Of a DNA stretch of 64,000 nt, positions 54,841 through 64,000 are shown one piece after another (position 1 is the stretch's first letter; every line of letters begins with the position of its first letter). The translations under genes were made by a program, and so were the position numbers. The stretch is from Kibdelosporangium sp. MJ126-NF4 (GTDB lineage: Bacteria > Actinomycetota > Actinomycetes > Mycobacteriales > Pseudonocardiaceae). The notes under the pieces are model-generated. The model saw only the letters and a list, made by a program, of their open reading frames with translations. It ran no database searches and was not told where the DNA came from. The DNA is taken from NCBI RefSeq assembly GCF_000826545.1, contig NZ_CDME01000007.1, positions 1 through 64,000 on the forward strand, written 5' to 3'.

Positions 54841-57800
54841 ATGGGGAATCTTCCCGCAGGAATGAGAAAGAGACGCGCGGTGGTGGTCGCCACGTGCGCT
54901 GTGCTTGCCGCCGGGGTGCTCGTCGACCTCGGCTTCAGGATCGCCGACGTGTCGGACGCCCCGGAGAACAAGCGGCTCGACGCGACACTGGTGCAGCCGG
55001 ACGTCCGGCCCCCGGTCCGCGGGCCGGAACTGGTCGGCCACCGGACGGTGAACTGGCCTGCGGCCGCGGCCGCCGAGGTCGAGCCGCAGGCGCAGGCACG
55101 CAGGGCAGGCACCATGCCGGTGTCGGTCCGCAGGCCCGCCAAGGGCCAGGCGCCACCGAAGGTCAAGGTCGAGGTGCTCGACCACACTGCCACCGAGCGT
55201 GCCGGTGTCCAGGGCATGCTGTTCAGCGTGCGGCCCGCCGACGGCCAGTCCGACGGCCAGGTCGGCGTCGACGTGGACTACCAGGGCTTCCGCGACTCGT
55301 TCGGCGGGGACTGGGCCGCGCGGCTGCGGATCGTCGACGTGCCGGACTGCGCGCTGTCCACACCGGACAAGCCGGAATGCCGTACCGGCACCGAGTTGCC
55401 CACGCGCAACGACGTCAAGGCGGCGCACCTGAGCGCGGACGTACCCGCCGCACGGTCCGGCAGGCTGCTGGCCGTGACAGCAGGGCCGTCCGGCGGCAAC
55501 GGCGACTACAAGGCCACGTCGCTGTCCCCGTCGAGCACGTGGGAGGTGTCCAAGCAGAACGGCGACTTCTCCACCACGTACCCGATGCAGGTGCCGCCGG
55601 TGCCCGGTGGGCTGGTGCCGGACCTGACCGCCACGTACTCGAGCAGTGCCGTGGACGGGCACACCGCGTCGACCAACAACCAGCCGTCGTGGGTCGGTGA
55701 GGGCTGGTCCCTGTGGCCGGGCTCGATCGAGCGGCGCTACAAGACGTGTGCGACGGACACCGAGTCCGGCAACCCGAAGACCGGTGACCAGTGCTGGGGC
55801 CTGGACAACGCGTCGTTCTCGCTGGGCAGCCGGTCCGGTGAGATCGTCATGGGGGACAAAGGCTGGCGCCTGACCACTGACGACGGCACCATCATCAACC
55901 GGTTGACCGGCATCGGGAACGGCGACGACAACGGCGAGTACTGGCAGGCCATCACGACCGACGGGACCCAGTACTTCTACGGCGCTGAACCGGACTCGCA
56001 GTCGACCTGGACCGTGCCGGTGCGCGGCAAGGACCCGACCGGTGCCTGCACACAGGAATACTGCACCCAGGCCTACCGCTGGAACCTCGACAAGGTCGTC
56101 GACCGGCACGGCAACGTGATGCGGTACTTCTACGAGAAGGAAACCAACGCCTACGGCTACAACATGGGCGCCACCAAGGTGGACTACACCCGAGGTGGAA
56201 CACTCCGCCGCGTCGAGTACGGAAGCCGCGGCGACGTGCCGGGCAAGGCGTCCGCCCGGGTCCTGTTCGACACCGCCGACCGCTGTGTGAAGAACACGGA
56301 CTGCTCGTCGAAGAAGCCCGACGCCTGGCCGGACGTGCCATGGGACCAGGAATGCACGACGGCGTCGTGTTCGGACAAGAAGAGCCCGTCGTTCTGGACG
56401 ACCAAGCGCTTGGCCTCGGTCACCACCCAGGTGCTCGCACCGAACAACGAGTACACCGACGTGACCAGGTGGACACTCGACCAGAACTATCCCGCGCCGC
56501 CCGACAAGACCAGCCCGGGACTGTGGCTGAACTCGGTGAAGCGGGACGGCCTCGTCGGCACGGCGGCGGCCGGTCCGCCGACCACGTTCGAGGCTGTCAT
56601 GAAGCCCAACCGGGTCAACACGAGCATCGACGGCCTGCTACCGCTGGACAAGCCCCGGATCGGCGGCATCCTCAACGAGTCCGGCGGCCACGTCACGATC
56701 AACTACCTCGACCATGACTGCGCCACCAAACCCGCGACCAAGTACGACAACAAGCAGCGCTGCTACCCGGTGCGATGGGTGCCTGAGCAGTCAGGCCCGG
56801 TGGACGACTGGTTCGCTCGCTACATCGTGACCTCGACCCTGCAGCAGGACCGGGTCGGCGCCACCGCCGAGCAGAAAGTCTTCTACGAGTACCAGGGCGC
56901 CCCGGCCTGGGCGTACACCACCGATCCGTTGACGCCGAAGGACGCACGGACGTGGTCGAACTGGCGGGGCTACGAGCGCGTGGTCGAGCGGACCGGCGAC
57001 GACAAGGAAACGCAGTCGGAGAAGGAATACCTCTTCTACCGCGGCCTGTACGACGACCGCGCCAACGACAAGGACGAGACCACCCGCAAGACACAGGTCA
57101 CCGACTCGCGCGCGGTCAAGGCCGATGACAGGAAGCCATTGACCGGTATGACGCGTGAGACCATCACGCGCAACGGCAACAAAGGCGCGGTGACGTCCTC
57201 CGAGATCACCGAGCCGTGGTCGCGTCTCACCACGTCAGGTGGCGAGCGCGAGGCGTACATGGTCAAGACGGAGAAGACCATCACCCGCACTGCCATGCCC
57301 GGCGCCAAGCCGTGGCGGACGGTGGAGTCGAAGTCCACATTCGACAGCTTCGGCAACGTGGAGAAGCAGGCCGACGCCGGTGACATCGACGTGACCGGTG
57401 ACGAGAAGTGCGTCGCCACCACGTACGCCAACAACGTGGGCACGAACTTCATCGGCACAGTGGCGCGGGTGGAAACGACGAGCGTGCCGTGTGGGGCGGA
57501 GGTGAACCGCCCGACCGACGTGGTCTCCGACGTCCGCACCTACCTCGACGGCAAGAACAAGGTCGAGGACCTCGGTTCTGCGCCGACACGGGGGCTCGTG
57601 ACCCGAGTCGAGTCGTTGTCGGACTACCAGAACGGAAAGGCGGTGTACACCAACACCGCCACGACCGAGTACGACCGCTACGGTCGCGTGCTGGTGTCCC
57701 TGGATGCCCTGGGTGCCAGGACAACCACCAAGTACACCCCGGAGACGGGTCTGCCGGTGAGCGGAGTCGTCACCGACCCGAAGAACTTCAGCACGACGAC

Positions 57801-60800
57801 CACCTACGCGTCCGCGTGGGACAAGCCGTTGACCGTTGTGGACCAGAACAACCGCAAGGTGTCGATCGCGTATGACGGCTTGGGCCGGACAACCGGCGTG
57901 TGGAAGCCGGGCCGCAACAAGGACGCCGGTGAAGGACCGACCACACGTTACGACTACTCGGTCCGCGGTGACGCCGCCAGCTCCGTCCGGACCGAGTCGC
58001 TCAGGGCCAAAGGGAACTACGTGGTCACCTACGCGTTGTTCGACGGTTTCATGCGGCCGAGACAGACCCAGGCGCCGACGCTGGACAACAACCGGGTGGT
58101 TACCGACACCTACTACGACTCGCGCGGTCTGGTGTCCAAGTCCAACGACGCCTACAGCGCGATGTCCGCTCCAGGACCAGCCCTGATCAAGGTCGACGAC
58201 GACAAGGTGCCCGCGCAGACCCGGTCCACCTTCGACGGCCTCGCCCGCGCGACAAGACAGTCCAAACTGAGCAGTGGCAAGGAGAATTGGGTCACCACAA
58301 CGGAGTACGTCGGTGACCAGGTCAGGACCAGCACACCGGCCGGTGGCACGGCGCAGACCAAGATCCTCGACGCGCACGGCAAGGTCAAGGAGTTGCGCCA
58401 GCACCACGGCAACACGCTGACCGCGACCTACGACACCACCAAGTACACCTACACCCCCGGTGGGGAGCGCAAGTCGATCACCGACCCGGCTGGCAACGTG
58501 TGGAAGTACTCCTACGACCTGCAAGGCAAGGAACGCGAGCGGATCGACCCGGACGCGGGAACAACCAAGTCCACGTACGACAACGCCGGGAAGATCCGCA
58601 CCAGGACGGACGCTCGCGGCAAGACCGTCGTGTACCGCTATGACGAGACGGGCCGCAAGATCGAGGAGCGGCTGGACTCCGACACCGGTCAGCTGCTCAA
58701 CTCGTGGACCTACGACACCGCGCCCGGCGGCAAGGGGCTGCAGGCGTCAGCAACCCGCTACTCCGGGCAGGACACGTACACCGAGGAGTTCACCGGCTAC
58801 AACGAGGCCGGGCTGCCGACCGGGTCTACGGTCGTCATCCCGGACTCACAGCCAGGGCTGGCGGGCCGGTACACGATCGGCAGGACGTACAAGGTCGACG
58901 GCAGTCCGGACACCGTGACCATGCCGAAGATGGGTGACCTCAGGGACGAGACGCTCACCTACTCCTACAACAACCTCGGTCTCCCGTCAGGAACCAAGGG
59001 ACTGGCGAACTACGTCGTCCGCACCGACTACACGGACTTCGGCGAGCCCTCCCTGTACCAGTTCGGGGACCAGTCAGGTCAGTCGGTGTGGCAGAGCTTG
59101 TACTACGACGACATGACGCGCCGGGTGACGCGGTCGCTGATCACCAAGAACAGCGCCAACGGCGTGGTGGTACAGAACACCGACTACACCCAGGACGACG
59201 CGGGCAACGTGATCCGTATCGCCGACCGGATGGGCGGTGAGGCCGCTGCGGACGTCCAGTGCTTCGGCTACGACGGCCAGCGCAGGCTCACCAACGTGTG
59301 GACCACGACGGCTGAGACCTGCGGCAGTCCGGGCAGTTCCGTGGGCGGGCCGTATCCGTACTGGAACACCTACACCCACGACACTGCGGGTAACCGTCGT
59401 TCGTTGACACGGCACGGGCTGTCCGGTGCTGCTGACACGGTCAGCACGTACAACTATCCGGAGCCGGGCACGCCCAAGCCGCACGCCCTGCAGTCCGTGG
59501 TGACCGGGACCAAGACCGACTCGTACTCCTACGGCGAGATCGGGCAGACCACCGGCAGGCCCGGTGAAACGCTCGACTGGAACGCCGAGGGAGACATCGA
59601 GTCGGTCACCGCCGGGACGACCAAGACGCGGCACCTCTACTCCGCGGACGGAAACCTCCTGGTCAGCCGGGATGACACCGGGGCGACCGCGTACATCGGC
59701 AACACCTGGCTGCGTGCCGACTCCACGGGCAAGGTCACGGCAACCCGTTACTACGACCAGGGAGGCAAGGGCGTCGCCGCACGGTCCGCTGCTGGGCTCA
59801 CCTATCTGTTCTCCGACCAGCACGGCACCGACACCCTTTCGGTCAACGCGGCCACCCTGGCGCCGACCAAGCGCCGGTTCGACCCGTACGGCAAGGCACG
59901 GGAAACCAATTCCATCACCTGGCCGACGGCCCGTGGTTTCGTCGGCGGCGCGGAACAGGGCGGGAACCAGACCCGGCTCGGGGCCCGCAACTACGACGCG
60001 AACATCGGCCGGTTCATATCGGTGGACCCGTTGCTGGACTCGAAGGACCCGCAGGCCTTCACCGCCTACGGCTACGCCCGCAACAGCCCGGCCACCTTCA
60101 GCGACCCCGACGGCAAGCGCGTCCCCGAGTGCTACGAGGACTGGACGATCTGCGCCAACGCTGGGGTCAACGGCAACACCGGTCAGATGTCCACACCCGC
60201 GCAGTACCAGAAGCAACAGGAGGCACTGGCCCGACAGGGGTACCCGACCAACGGCTCGTGCAAGTACTCGTGCCGTGCCGAGGCGTCGACACCGAGAGGA
60301 GTACCGACCAAGGGCGACGGATCCCCGGTCCGGCCCAGCGAATGCGCGCGGTACACGGGAAGCTGCCAGTACTTCACCTCGGCGGACTTCGAGCGGGACC
60401 GCAAGCGAATCGAGGCGAACCGCCAGACCGGTATGGAACTGTTCAGGATGGCCAACCAGTTGGACGGCCTCGTCGACATCTCGACCTACTACATGTACGA
60501 CTTCGTCGCCACCGGTGAATGTCTCAGTGCCAGCGTGGGCTCCGGTCCCGGCGCCGGTGGGCAGGTCTGCGACTGGGATGACGGCACGCAGACGGTCACC
60601 TTCAAGGCAGGCGCGGGCATCGGTGTGTCGGGCGGGGCGAAAGTAGCCTACAAGTTCCGAAACTCGTCGTTCAGAGCGGACGAGTTGAGCTCGTGGTCCT
60701 CGTACATGGAGTTGGGCGCCAAGGCCTTCGGCATCGGCGGGTCGATCTCCAAGTCGCAGACTCTCGGCAACCAGGGCGTCACGGTCAGCGGTGGCCTCTC

Positions 60801-60924
60801 GATACCGTTGGACTTGAACAAGCTGAAAGGCAAGGTGAAGGCAGGCATCGACGGCAAGGTCGAGCTCGGATTCAGTTACACGCACAAGGTGGAGAAACCG
60901 GACGGTACGTGGCAGCTGCGCTGA
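54841..60924 (+). CDS. RHS/YD-repeat protein with variable C-terminal domain
   Basis: A predicted 2027-residue protein. A hydrophobic N-terminal segment (AVVVATCAVLAAGVLVDLGF) acts as signal or anchor. The long middle has many YD repeats (such as YDGLGRTTGVW and YSYDLQGKERERIDPDAG), which in RHS proteins build a beta-cocoon. The RHS-associated core lies near residues 1690-1755 (LGARNYDANIGRFISVDPL, YGYARNSPATFSDPDGK). The last 270 residues are unique: six or more Cys (NGSCKYSCRAEAS), then a Gly-rich alternating segment (GAGIGVSGGAKVAYKF, GGLSIPLDL) that suggests beta-strands. Such tails are often toxins, but I recognise no toxin motif and no immunity gene follows on this strand. ATG 54841 follows GGAGG by six bases; ATG 54820 overlapping the previous stop is an alternative. 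Confidence 0.88.
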   Translation: MGNLPAGMRKRRAVVVATCAVLAAGVLVDLGFRIADVSDAPENKRLDATLVQPDVRPPVRGPELVGHRTVNWPAAAAAEVEPQAQARRAGTMPVSVRRPAKGQAPPKVKVEVLDHTATERAGVQGMLFSVRPADGQSDGQVGVDVDYQGFRDSFGGDWAARLRIVDVPDCALSTPDKPECRTGTELPTRNDVKAAHLSADVPAARSGRLLAVTAGPSGGNGDYKATSLSPSSTWEVSKQNGDFSTTYPMQVPPVPGGLVPDLTATYSSSAVDGHTASTNNQPSWVGEGWSLWPGSIERRYKTCATDTESGNPKTGDQCWGLDNASFSLGSRSGEIVMGDKGWRLTTDDGTIINRLTGIGNGDDNGEYWQAITTDGTQYFYGAEPDSQSTWTVPVRGKDPTGACTQEYCTQAYRWNLDKVVDRHGNVMRYFYEKETNAYGYNMGATKVDYTRGGTLRRVEYGSRGDVPGKASARVLFDTADRCVKNTDCSSKKPDAWPDVPWDQECTTASCSDKKSPSFWTTKRLASVTTQVLAPNNEYTDVTRWTLDQNYPAPPDKTSPGLWLNSVKRDGLVGTAAAGPPTTFEAVMKPNRVNTSIDGLLPLDKPRIGGILNESGGHVTINYLDHDCATKPATKYDNKQRCYPVRWVPEQSGPVDDWFARYIVTSTLQQDRVGATAEQKVFYEYQGAPAWAYTTDPLTPKDARTWSNWRGYERVVERTGDDKETQSEKEYLFYRGLYDDRANDKDETTRKTQVTDSRAVKADDRKPLTGMTRETITRNGNKGAVTSSEITEPWSRLTTSGGEREAYMVKTEKTITRTAMPGAKPWRTVESKSTFDSFGNVEKQADAGDIDVTGDEKCVATTYANNVGTNFIGTVARVETTSVPCGAEVNRPTDVVSDVRTYLDGKNKVEDLGSAPTRGLVTRVESLSDYQNGKAVYTNTATTEYDRYGRVLVSLDALGARTTTKYTPETGLPVSGVVTDPKNFSTTTTYASAWDKPLTVVDQNNRKVSIAYDGLGRTTGVWKPGRNKDAGEGPTTRYDYSVRGDAASSVRTESLRAKGNYVVTYALFDGFMRPRQTQAPTLDNNRVVTDTYYDSRGLVSKSNDAYSAMSAPGPALIKVDDDKVPAQTRSTFDGLARATRQSKLSSGKENWVTTTEYVGDQVRTSTPAGGTAQTKILDAHGKVKELRQHHGNTLTATYDTTKYTYTPGGERKSITDPAGNVWKYSYDLQGKERERIDPDAGTTKSTYDNAGKIRTRTDARGKTVVYRYDETGRKIEERLDSDTGQLLNSWTYDTAPGGKGLQASATRYSGQDTYTEEFTGYNEAGLPTGSTVVIPDSQPGLAGRYTIGRTYKVDGSPDTVTMPKMGDLRDETLTYSYNNLGLPSGTKGLANYVVRTDYTDFGEPSLYQFGDQSGQSVWQSLYYDDMTRRVTRSLITKNSANGVVVQNTDYTQDDAGNVIRIADRMGGEAAADVQCFGYDGQRRLTNVWTTTAETCGSPGSSVGGPYPYWNTYTHDTAGNRRSLTRHGLSGAADTVSTYNYPEPGTPKPHALQSVVTGTKTDSYSYGEIGQTTGRPGETLDWNAEGDIESVTAGTTKTRHLYSADGNLLVSRDDTGATAYIGNTWLRADSTGKVTATRYYDQGGKGVAARSAAGLTYLFSDQHGTDTLSVNAATLAPTKRRFDPYGKARETNSITWPTARGFVGGAEQGGNQTRLGARNYDANIGRFISVDPLLDSKDPQAFTAYGYARNSPATFSDPDGKRVPECYEDWTICANAGVNGNTGQMSTPAQYQKQQEALARQGYPTNGSCKYSCRAEASTPRGVPTKGDGSPVRPSECARYTGSCQYFTSADFERDRKRIEANRQTGMELFRMANQLDGLVDISTYYMYDFVATGECLSASVGSGPGAGGQVCDWDDGTQTVTFKAGAGIGVSGGAKVAYKFRNSSFRADELSSWSSYMELGAKAFGIGGSISKSQTLGNQGVTVSGGLSIPLDLNKLKGKVKAGIDGKVELGFSYTHKVEKPDGTWQLR

Positions 60925-60942
60925 CCTGAACGGTAGATCACC

Positions 60943-60984
60943 CCGGGCGTCGGGATCGGCAGTGTGGCCGATCCCGGCGCCCGG
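60943..60984 (+). terminator. strong rho-independent-like terminator after the RHS gene
   Basis: CCGGGCGTCGGGATCGGC pairs with GCCGATCCCGGCGCCCGG over 18 bp (one G-T wobble) around a six-base loop AGTGTG, followed by TTTCGTT. It lies 19 bases past the RHS stop and before the convergent DUF5519-like gene, so it may act in both directions. Confidence 0.9.
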
Positions 60985-61023
60985 TTTCGTTCGTGCTCCG
61001 GTTCAGGACCAGGTGACAGTGGA

Positions 61024-61476
61024 TCAGTCGATGTGTCGTCCTCGGGCGTACGTGTAGGACTTCAGCAGCACCTGCCACACCACTTCGATCTCGTCGCGGT
61101 CGCGTGGGCCGAAGAGCAGTTGCGTGTTCTGGATCGGATGCGGGACGCCCCAGCCCGCCTCGGTCACCACCTTCTTCACGGTGGCCGGGAGCGTCATGTG
61201 CAGGCTGCCGTCCTGCAGGGGATGCAGGTGTGCGAACTCCCGGCTGAGCTTGATGAAGGCGTCATCCGGGCCGGTGCCGAACTCCGGCGCCAGGTGGATC
61301 GCCCTGGCCTCCGGATAGGGCACGTGCGTCGGCGCCACGTACACGCCGGACAGTGAGCGCATCCGCTGCCAGATCTCCTCCTGCAGGATGGTCGGCGGGA
61401 TCTGGTCGAGCTGGCCGTGCGGCACCGGCCCGCGGACCTTCGGCGGTGGGCCGGAACGGGTTGGCAGGTCAAACAT
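61024..61476 (-). CDS. luciferase-domain (DUF5519-like) protein
   Basis: A 150-residue protein with the pattern of the bacterial luciferase-domain family: a mid-segment FAHLHPLQDGSLHMTLP, then VTEAGWGVPHP and LLFGPRDRDEIEVVWQVLL. These proteins have no proven biochemical role. The start ATG 61476 has AGAGGAG six bases upstream. It is the third gene of the leftward operon after the acyl-CoA dehydrogenase and amidohydrolase genes (33-base gap). It converges on the RHS gene; it is not obviously its immunity protein, since it is on the opposite strand behind a terminator. Confidence 0.7.
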   Translation of the reverse strand: MFDLPTRSGPPPKVRGPVPHGQLDQIPPTILQEEIWQRMRSLSGVYVAPTHVPYPEARAIHLAPEFGTGPDDAFIKLSREFAHLHPLQDGSLHMTLPATVKKVVTEAGWGVPHPIQNTQLLFGPRDRDEIEVVWQVLLKSYTYARGRHID

Positions 61477-61509
61477 GGGCTACTCCTCTTTCTCCGCCTG
61501 TGGACGCAC

Positions 61510-62910
61510 TCATCGACCTGCCTCGAGCGGGTCGGATGCCGCAACCAGCCATTCCCCGTCCGGATCGCCGAACACGGCCCGGCCGCCGTCACACCGGTAC
61601 ACGGTGCGGCCACGGCGAATCGTCCGTTCGACGCGGCCGGTGAACATCCAGCCCGCGTACGCCGACCAGCCGCACTTGGCCTGGACGTCCCCTTGGCCGA
61701 AGGACCAGTTCACGGCCGGGTCGAACAGCACGAGGTCCGCGTCGAGCCCCGGCGCGACGGCCCCCTTGCGGTGGGCGACGCCGAACAGCCGAGCCGGTTC
61801 CGCCGCCATCAGCCGGGTGACGATCCGCAGCAACTCCCCCGGCTCCGCGTCCGGGACCCGGCGTCGCAGCCCGGTGTACAGACAGGGGAACAGCTCCTGC
61901 ACGCCGGGCAGCCCCGGCGGGGCGTCCGGCACGTCGAGCACCTTGTCGGCGAAGGCGTGCGGCGCGTGATCACTGCCCACTGTGGACACTTCGCCGTTGA
62001 TGACCGCCGACCACAGCCGATCCTGGTCGGCCTGGTCGCGGATCGCCGGGCTCAGCCGGATCCGGGATCCGTAGTGGACGGTGTCGGCCGCGGTGAACGA
62101 CAGGTGGTGCCCGGTGACCTCCCAGGTGACCGGCAGGCCGGTCGCACCGGCCGCGGTCAGCAGGTCGGCTTCCTCCCGGCTGGACACGTGCAGCACGTGC
62201 ACCGCGGTGCCGTGCCTGCGCGCCAACTCGATCAGCTTCGCCACCGCGACGATTCCCCCGCTGCGCGGCCGGTAGGACTCGTAGTCCCGGTGGACTCTGG
62301 GGGCGCCTCGCCAGCTGTCCAGCAACGCGAACACGTCGTCGTCCTCGGCGTGGAACAGCAGCCTCAGTCCCCGCTGTTTCGCCAGGACGAACAACTCGTC
62401 GAGCCGTGCCGGGTCGCGCAGAACATGTGGGGCGGTGTGGTGGCCGGTGAGGAACGCCTTGGCTGTCGACGCCTCCGTGGACGTGAACTCCCTGAGCGTC
62501 CCGACCGCGTCCGGGTCGACTCCCGCGTGGAAGCGGTAGTCCACCAGGCTGGTGCCGCGCACCTCGGCGTCCTTGGCGTGCACGTCGGCCGGGGTGAACG
62601 TCGCCGGTCGGGTGTTCGGCATGTCGAACACCGTGGTGACGCCGCTCGCGACCGCCGCGCGGGACGCGTGCGGCCAGTCCTCCTTGGCGGTCAGGCCGGG
62701 CGTCCGGAAGTGCACGTGTGAGTCGATCAGTCCGGGCAGGACGAACCGGCCGGTGGCGTCGATCTCCTTGACACCCGAGACGGAACTGCCCACGGGCAGC
62801 ACGTCGGCGATCACTCCGTTCACGACGGCGACATCCGCCGGACGCACACCGTCCGGGCCGACGACCTGGCCGCCGCGGACGACGACGTCGAACGCGGTCA
62901 CGCTTCCCAT
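61510..62910 (-). CDS. dihydroorotase/allantoinase-family amidohydrolase
   Basis: A predicted 466-residue cyclic amidohydrolase with a complete binuclear metal site. His65 and His67 lie in DSHVHFRTPG; the lysine to be carboxylated is in TAKAFLTG; further ligands are His in LFHAED and VLHVSS and the catalytic Asp in GSDHAPH. The MPNTRP loop near residue 105 is shared by dihydroorotases, allantoinases and dihydropyrimidinases. No pyrimidine or ureide genes are nearby, so the substrate is open. The start is ATG 62910, or GTG 62901, which would overlap the upstream stop as GTGA. Coupling to an acyl-CoA dehydrogenase suggests a catabolic pathway for a cyclic amide or imide. Confidence 0.85.
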   Translation of the reverse strand: MGSVTAFDVVVRGGQVVGPDGVRPADVAVVNGVIADVLPVGSSVSGVKEIDATGRFVLPGLIDSHVHFRTPGLTAKEDWPHASRAAVASGVTTVFDMPNTRPATFTPADVHAKDAEVRGTSLVDYRFHAGVDPDAVGTLREFTSTEASTAKAFLTGHHTAPHVLRDPARLDELFVLAKQRGLRLLFHAEDDDVFALLDSWRGAPRVHRDYESYRPRSGGIVAVAKLIELARRHGTAVHVLHVSSREEADLLTAAGATGLPVTWEVTGHHLSFTAADTVHYGSRIRLSPAIRDQADQDRLWSAVINGEVSTVGSDHAPHAFADKVLDVPDAPPGLPGVQELFPCLYTGLRRRVPDAEPGELLRIVTRLMAAEPARLFGVAHRKGAVAPGLDADLVLFDPAVNWSFGQGDVQAKCGWSAYAGWMFTGRVERTIRRGRTVYRCDGGRAVFGDPDGEWLVAASDPLEAGR

Positions 62911-64000
62911 GGCATGCTTACCAGTTCGCGGCACAGGTCGTTGGTCGGTCCCATCAGCGCCACCGCACGGGCGTCGCGCGCCATCCGGTTGATCGGGTGA
63001 TCCACGACGTACCCGGAGCTGCCCAGCAGCCGCGCCACGACCGCGACCACGTGTTCGGCAATCTGCGACGCGAGGATCTTGCTGTGCAGCGTGACCTCGC
63101 CGGGATCATCCGCTTCCCGCCTGCCTGCCTGTTCCACGATCGCCCGCGCGGACTCCACCTGCGAGCGCAGGTCGACCAGGCGGTGCCGGACAGCCTGCGA
63201 GTCCAACATGGCCTTCCGTCGTGCGGCCTGGAAACCGATGTCCCACGCCGCTTCGGCGATACCGACCGACACCGCGCCGAGAGTGGCGCCGGACTGCCGC
63301 ACTCCCGCGATGATCGTGCTCGCCGTGTCCCTCGGTCCGAGCAGGGCCTCCGGGCCGACTACGCAGTTGCGCAGTTCGACGAAGCCGGTCGCCGACGCCC
63401 GCATGCCCACCAGGTCGAGGCTCAGGTCGGGTTCGATTCCCGGGTTGTCGGCGAGTACGAGGAAGAAGCTCTGGCCGCTCGACCCGTACGTCTGCGTGTC
63501 CGTTTCGGACACCGGGGTGCTCTGGGTGAGGATGAGGTAGATGTCGGTGATCCCGGCGCCGGTGGTGAACGCCTTGCCGCCGTTGATCAGCCAGCTGCCG
63601 TCCGGGCGTTCGTCCGCGGTCGTGGCGAGGTTCTTCTTCGCCGCACCCGCACCGGACTCGCTCCAGGCCGACGCGGCCAACCATTCGCCGGACGCGAGCT
63701 TCGGCAGCAACTCCTCACGCTGGGCGTCGGTGCCCCACTCGACGATTCGGCTGCACACGGCCATGTGCTGGAACGCGATGATCGCGGTGGACGGATCGTG
63801 CCTGGCGATCTCGGCCACCGTGCGGTTCACGTCAAGCGAGTCCGCACCGGCGCCACCGTAGCGCTGCGGAACGACCAGGCCCGGTATCGGCGAGTTCCTT
63901 AACGCGCCAAGGGCTTCCGCAGCGGGCCGACCGGCGTTGTCGGCGTGCGCGGCGTGCTTCGCGAGCGTCCCAAGCAGAGCGTCGAAACCGGTTCGGTCCA
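62898..64000 (-). CDS. acyl-CoA dehydrogenase family flavoprotein, cut by window edge
   Basis: The reading frame stays open to the right end of the window, so the 5' end is missing; about 367 codons are visible. Reading leftward from the edge, the frame gives an N-terminal domain (PGLVVPQRYGGAGADSLDVN, then HDPSTAIIAFQH), the flavin-contacting ASAWSESGAG and FTTGAGITDIYLILTQ, a beta-domain DLVGMRASATGF, and a C-terminal helical domain ending RELVSMPWEA. An internal start at 63830 would remove conserved N-terminal sequence and is not real. The substrate is unknown; members oxidise acyl-CoAs or act as FMN-dependent monooxygenases. It is the first visible gene of the leftward right-edge operon. 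Confidence 0.9.
   Translation of the reverse strand, partial: DRTGFDALLGTLAKHAAHADNAGRPAAEALGALRNSPIPGLVVPQRYGGAGADSLDVNRTVAEIARHDPSTAIIAFQHMAVCSRIVEWGTDAQREELLPKLASGEWLAASAWSESGAGAAKKNLATTADERPDGSWLINGGKAFTTGAGITDIYLILTQSTPVSETDTQTYGSSGQSFFLVLADNPGIEPDLSLDLVGMRASATGFVELRNCVVGPEALLGPRDTASTIIAGVRQSGATLGAVSVGIAEAAWDIGFQAARRKAMLDSQAVRHRLVDLRSQVESARAIVEQAGRREADDPGEVTLHSKILASQIAEHVVAVVARLLGSSGYVVDHPINRMARDARAVALMGPTNDLCRELVSMPWEA

Noticed and set aside
59074..60885. 603-residue leftward ORF opposite the RHS gene
   Set aside because: Antisense to a clear RHS core and tail, with no recognisable domain.
61024..61476. DUF5519-like gene as immunity protein for the RHS tail
   Set aside because: It is on the opposite strand behind a strong terminator and couples to the amidohydrolase operon; its family is not known for immunity.

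Overview
The window is very GC-rich actinomycete DNA. Codon bias, GTG starts, GTGA/ATGA gene overlaps, an AfsR-type regulator and a 4-hydroxyphenylglycine (Hpg) pathway suggest a Pseudonocardiales-like organism (Lentzea, Saccharothrix, Actinosynnema or Kibdelosporangium type). This taxonomic placement is inference; no rRNA or species marker is present.

Positions 149-37160 hold most or all of a lipopeptide-type FAAL-PKS-NRPS gene cluster arranged as two divergent operons around a 264-bp control region (27494-27757). The rightward operon encodes a fatty acyl-AMP ligase, an ACP-KS-AT-ACP polyketide synthase, a type II thioesterase and the three Hpg enzymes HmaS, Hmo and HpgT. The leftward operon encodes a 5959-residue five-module NRPS (C-A-T / C-A(N-MT)-T / C-A-T / C-A-T / C-A-T-E), a 1298-residue terminal module (C-A-T-TE), a tryptophan 2,3-dioxygenase-like haem protein, a CcsB-type membrane protein, a B12-type radical SAM enzyme, a MalY-like PLP enzyme and an MbtH protein. 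The A-domain signature residues read directly from the sequence give Thr for module 1 and Hpg for module 5, which carries the epimerase. Module 2 looks aromatic and is N-methylated; modules 3, 4 and 6 have no confident match. The inferred product is a fatty-acyl-C2-Thr-(N-Me-aromatic)-X-X-D-Hpg-X lipohexapeptide, possibly cyclised by the TE. I do not recognise it as a known compound.

Positions 37168-42139 hold a SnoaL-like gene divergent from a TetR regulator with a clear operator, then an unusual 0.75-kb nested inverted repeat with no credible gene, then an AfsR-type regulator that may control the cluster.

Positions 42148-47353 hold two divergent secreted proteins. They have different predicted cell-wall-lytic heads, but each ends in 14 PLL-like lectin repeats (two seven-bladed propellers). 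A perfect 15-bp inverted repeat lies between them. Positions 47515-50315 contain a possible 22-residue ORF, a LysR regulator, a small zinc-ribbon protein, a SecD-P1-like lipoprotein and a membrane/winged-helix protein.

Positions 50651-60924 encode a secreted LamG-domain protein with four Cys-pair repeats and an adjacent RHS/YD-repeat protein with a 270-residue variable C-terminus, ending in a strong terminator. The right edge holds a leftward catabolic-looking operon: an acyl-CoA dehydrogenase cut by the window end, a dihydroorotase/allantoinase-family amidohydrolase, and a luciferase-domain (DUF5519-like) protein.
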